A stretch of 6,651 bases of DNA from Deltaproteobacteria bacterium (GTDB taxonomy: Bacteria; Bdellovibrionota; UBA1018; UBA923), in assembly GCA_016194725.1 (NCBI GenBank), contig JACQAW010000375.1, positions 1 through 6,651 on the forward strand, in the 5' to 3' direction. The notes under the pieces are model-generated. The model saw nothing but the letters and a program-made list of their open reading frames with translations, had not been told where the DNA came from and did not search any database. Below, in pieces: positions 6,232 to 6,651 of the stretch (positions within the stretch are counted from its first letter, which is position 1; each line of letters starts with the position of its first letter). Made by a program: the position numbers and the translations under genes.

Positions 6232-6632
6232 GGGACTTCACCGAACAGCGCCTGAAAGTCCCTGGGCAAAGACACGGCCTTGCCGGCCGCGTCGACCACC
6301 AGCAGCGTCATCAAAAGCTCGGCAGCAAGCTTGCCCGTGTCGCGCTTGAGCACGCGGTGGCGAAACTTCGCCACTCGTTTGCGATACTGGTCCAGGGTCG
6401 TTTCCACCACGACCCAGTCCGCCAGGTAGCAGGGTTCGCGATAATCCACCTCGGCACGCACGGCCACCGGCGCCACGCCGTGGCGTTTGAAATAATCCTG
6501 GCCGCCGCTGGCCTCTTCGACCATGCGCCAGCGCGCGAACTCCGCGTAGTTCAAATAGACCGCATGGTTTACGTGCCCATAGCCATCAAGCTCGTAACCG
6601 CGCACCTGAATTTCGACACGAAAAATCTTCAT
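6228..6632 (-). CDS. Acyl-CoA thioesterase of the 4-hydroxybenzoyl-CoA thioesterase (hotdog) family
   Basis: 134 residues, the usual single-hotdog length. It probably hydrolyses acyl- or aroyl-CoA thioesters in the cytoplasm as a homotetramer, as known for the 4HBT/YbgC family. The signature is YELDGYGHVNHAVYLNYAEF (13-32): Asp16 aligns with the catalytic Asp, GHVNHAVY is the classic hotdog-helix start, and Glu31 is in the helix. The beta strands AVRAEVDYREPCYLADWVVVET and the ending ELLMTLLVVDAAGKAVSLP are also typical. The specific substrate cannot be told. It is the first gene visible of a pair with the nucleosidase, overlapping it by 4 bp (ATGA). The ATG start has only a weak purine stretch (GAAG) upstream. 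The promoter is not resolved, as only 19 bp precede the gene. Confidence 0.9.
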   Translation of the reverse strand: MKIFRVEIQVRGYELDGYGHVNHAVYLNYAEFARWRMVEEASGGQDYFKRHGVAPVAVRAEVDYREPCYLADWVVVETTLDQYRKRVAKFRHRVLKRDTGKLAAELLMTLLVVDAAGKAVSLPRDFQALFGEVP

Positions 6633-6651
6633 AGTGCTTCGGGTGTACCAC

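Overview
The window is a gene-dense, moderately GC-rich piece of bacterial chromosome. It holds six protein genes and one striking non-coding palindrome. Five genes are on the minus strand and only dtd is on the plus strand. No RNA genes, CRISPR arrays, transposases or phage genes are visible. The best guess for the organism is an Acidobacteriota-like soil or sediment bacterium. This rests on the lipoprotein with Cys-paired anchor-type (ASH-like) beta-sandwich repeats, and on the M1 aminopeptidase with a C-terminal HEAT-repeat domain. It is an inference from protein style, not a phylogenetic placement.

Layout: (1) 1-1127, minus: the N-terminal 375 residues of a secreted, probably lipid-anchored beta-sandwich repeat protein, cut by the window edge. 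(2) 1128-1237: a 110-bp gap with the likely promoter and ribosome binding site of that gene. (3) 1238-4916, minus: a two-gene operon, mutY followed by a large M1 zinc aminopeptidase, whose reading frames overlap by 8 bp. (4) 4917-4935: a 19-bp gap between the divergent starts of mutY and dtd. (5) 4936-5373, plus: dtd, D-aminoacyl-tRNA deacylase. (6) 5374-5517: a convergent gap almost filled by a 130-nt hairpin element with perfect 27-bp arms. (7) 5518-6632, minus: a second two-gene operon, a hotdog-fold thioesterase followed by an MTA/SAH-nucleosidase-like protein, coupled by an ATGA overlap.

Functionally the window is mostly housekeeping: DNA repair (MutY removes A opposite 8-oxoguanine), translation quality control (Dtd frees tRNA from D-amino acids), peptide turnover (M1 aminopeptidase), nucleoside salvage (nucleosidase) and acyl-thioester hydrolysis. 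The gene pairs do not form an obvious pathway. No new multi-gene system is evident. The feature most worth following up is the long palindromic element at 5378-5507. Next come the altered residues in the MutY 8-oxoG-recognition loop and in the nucleosidase ribose-binding motif.
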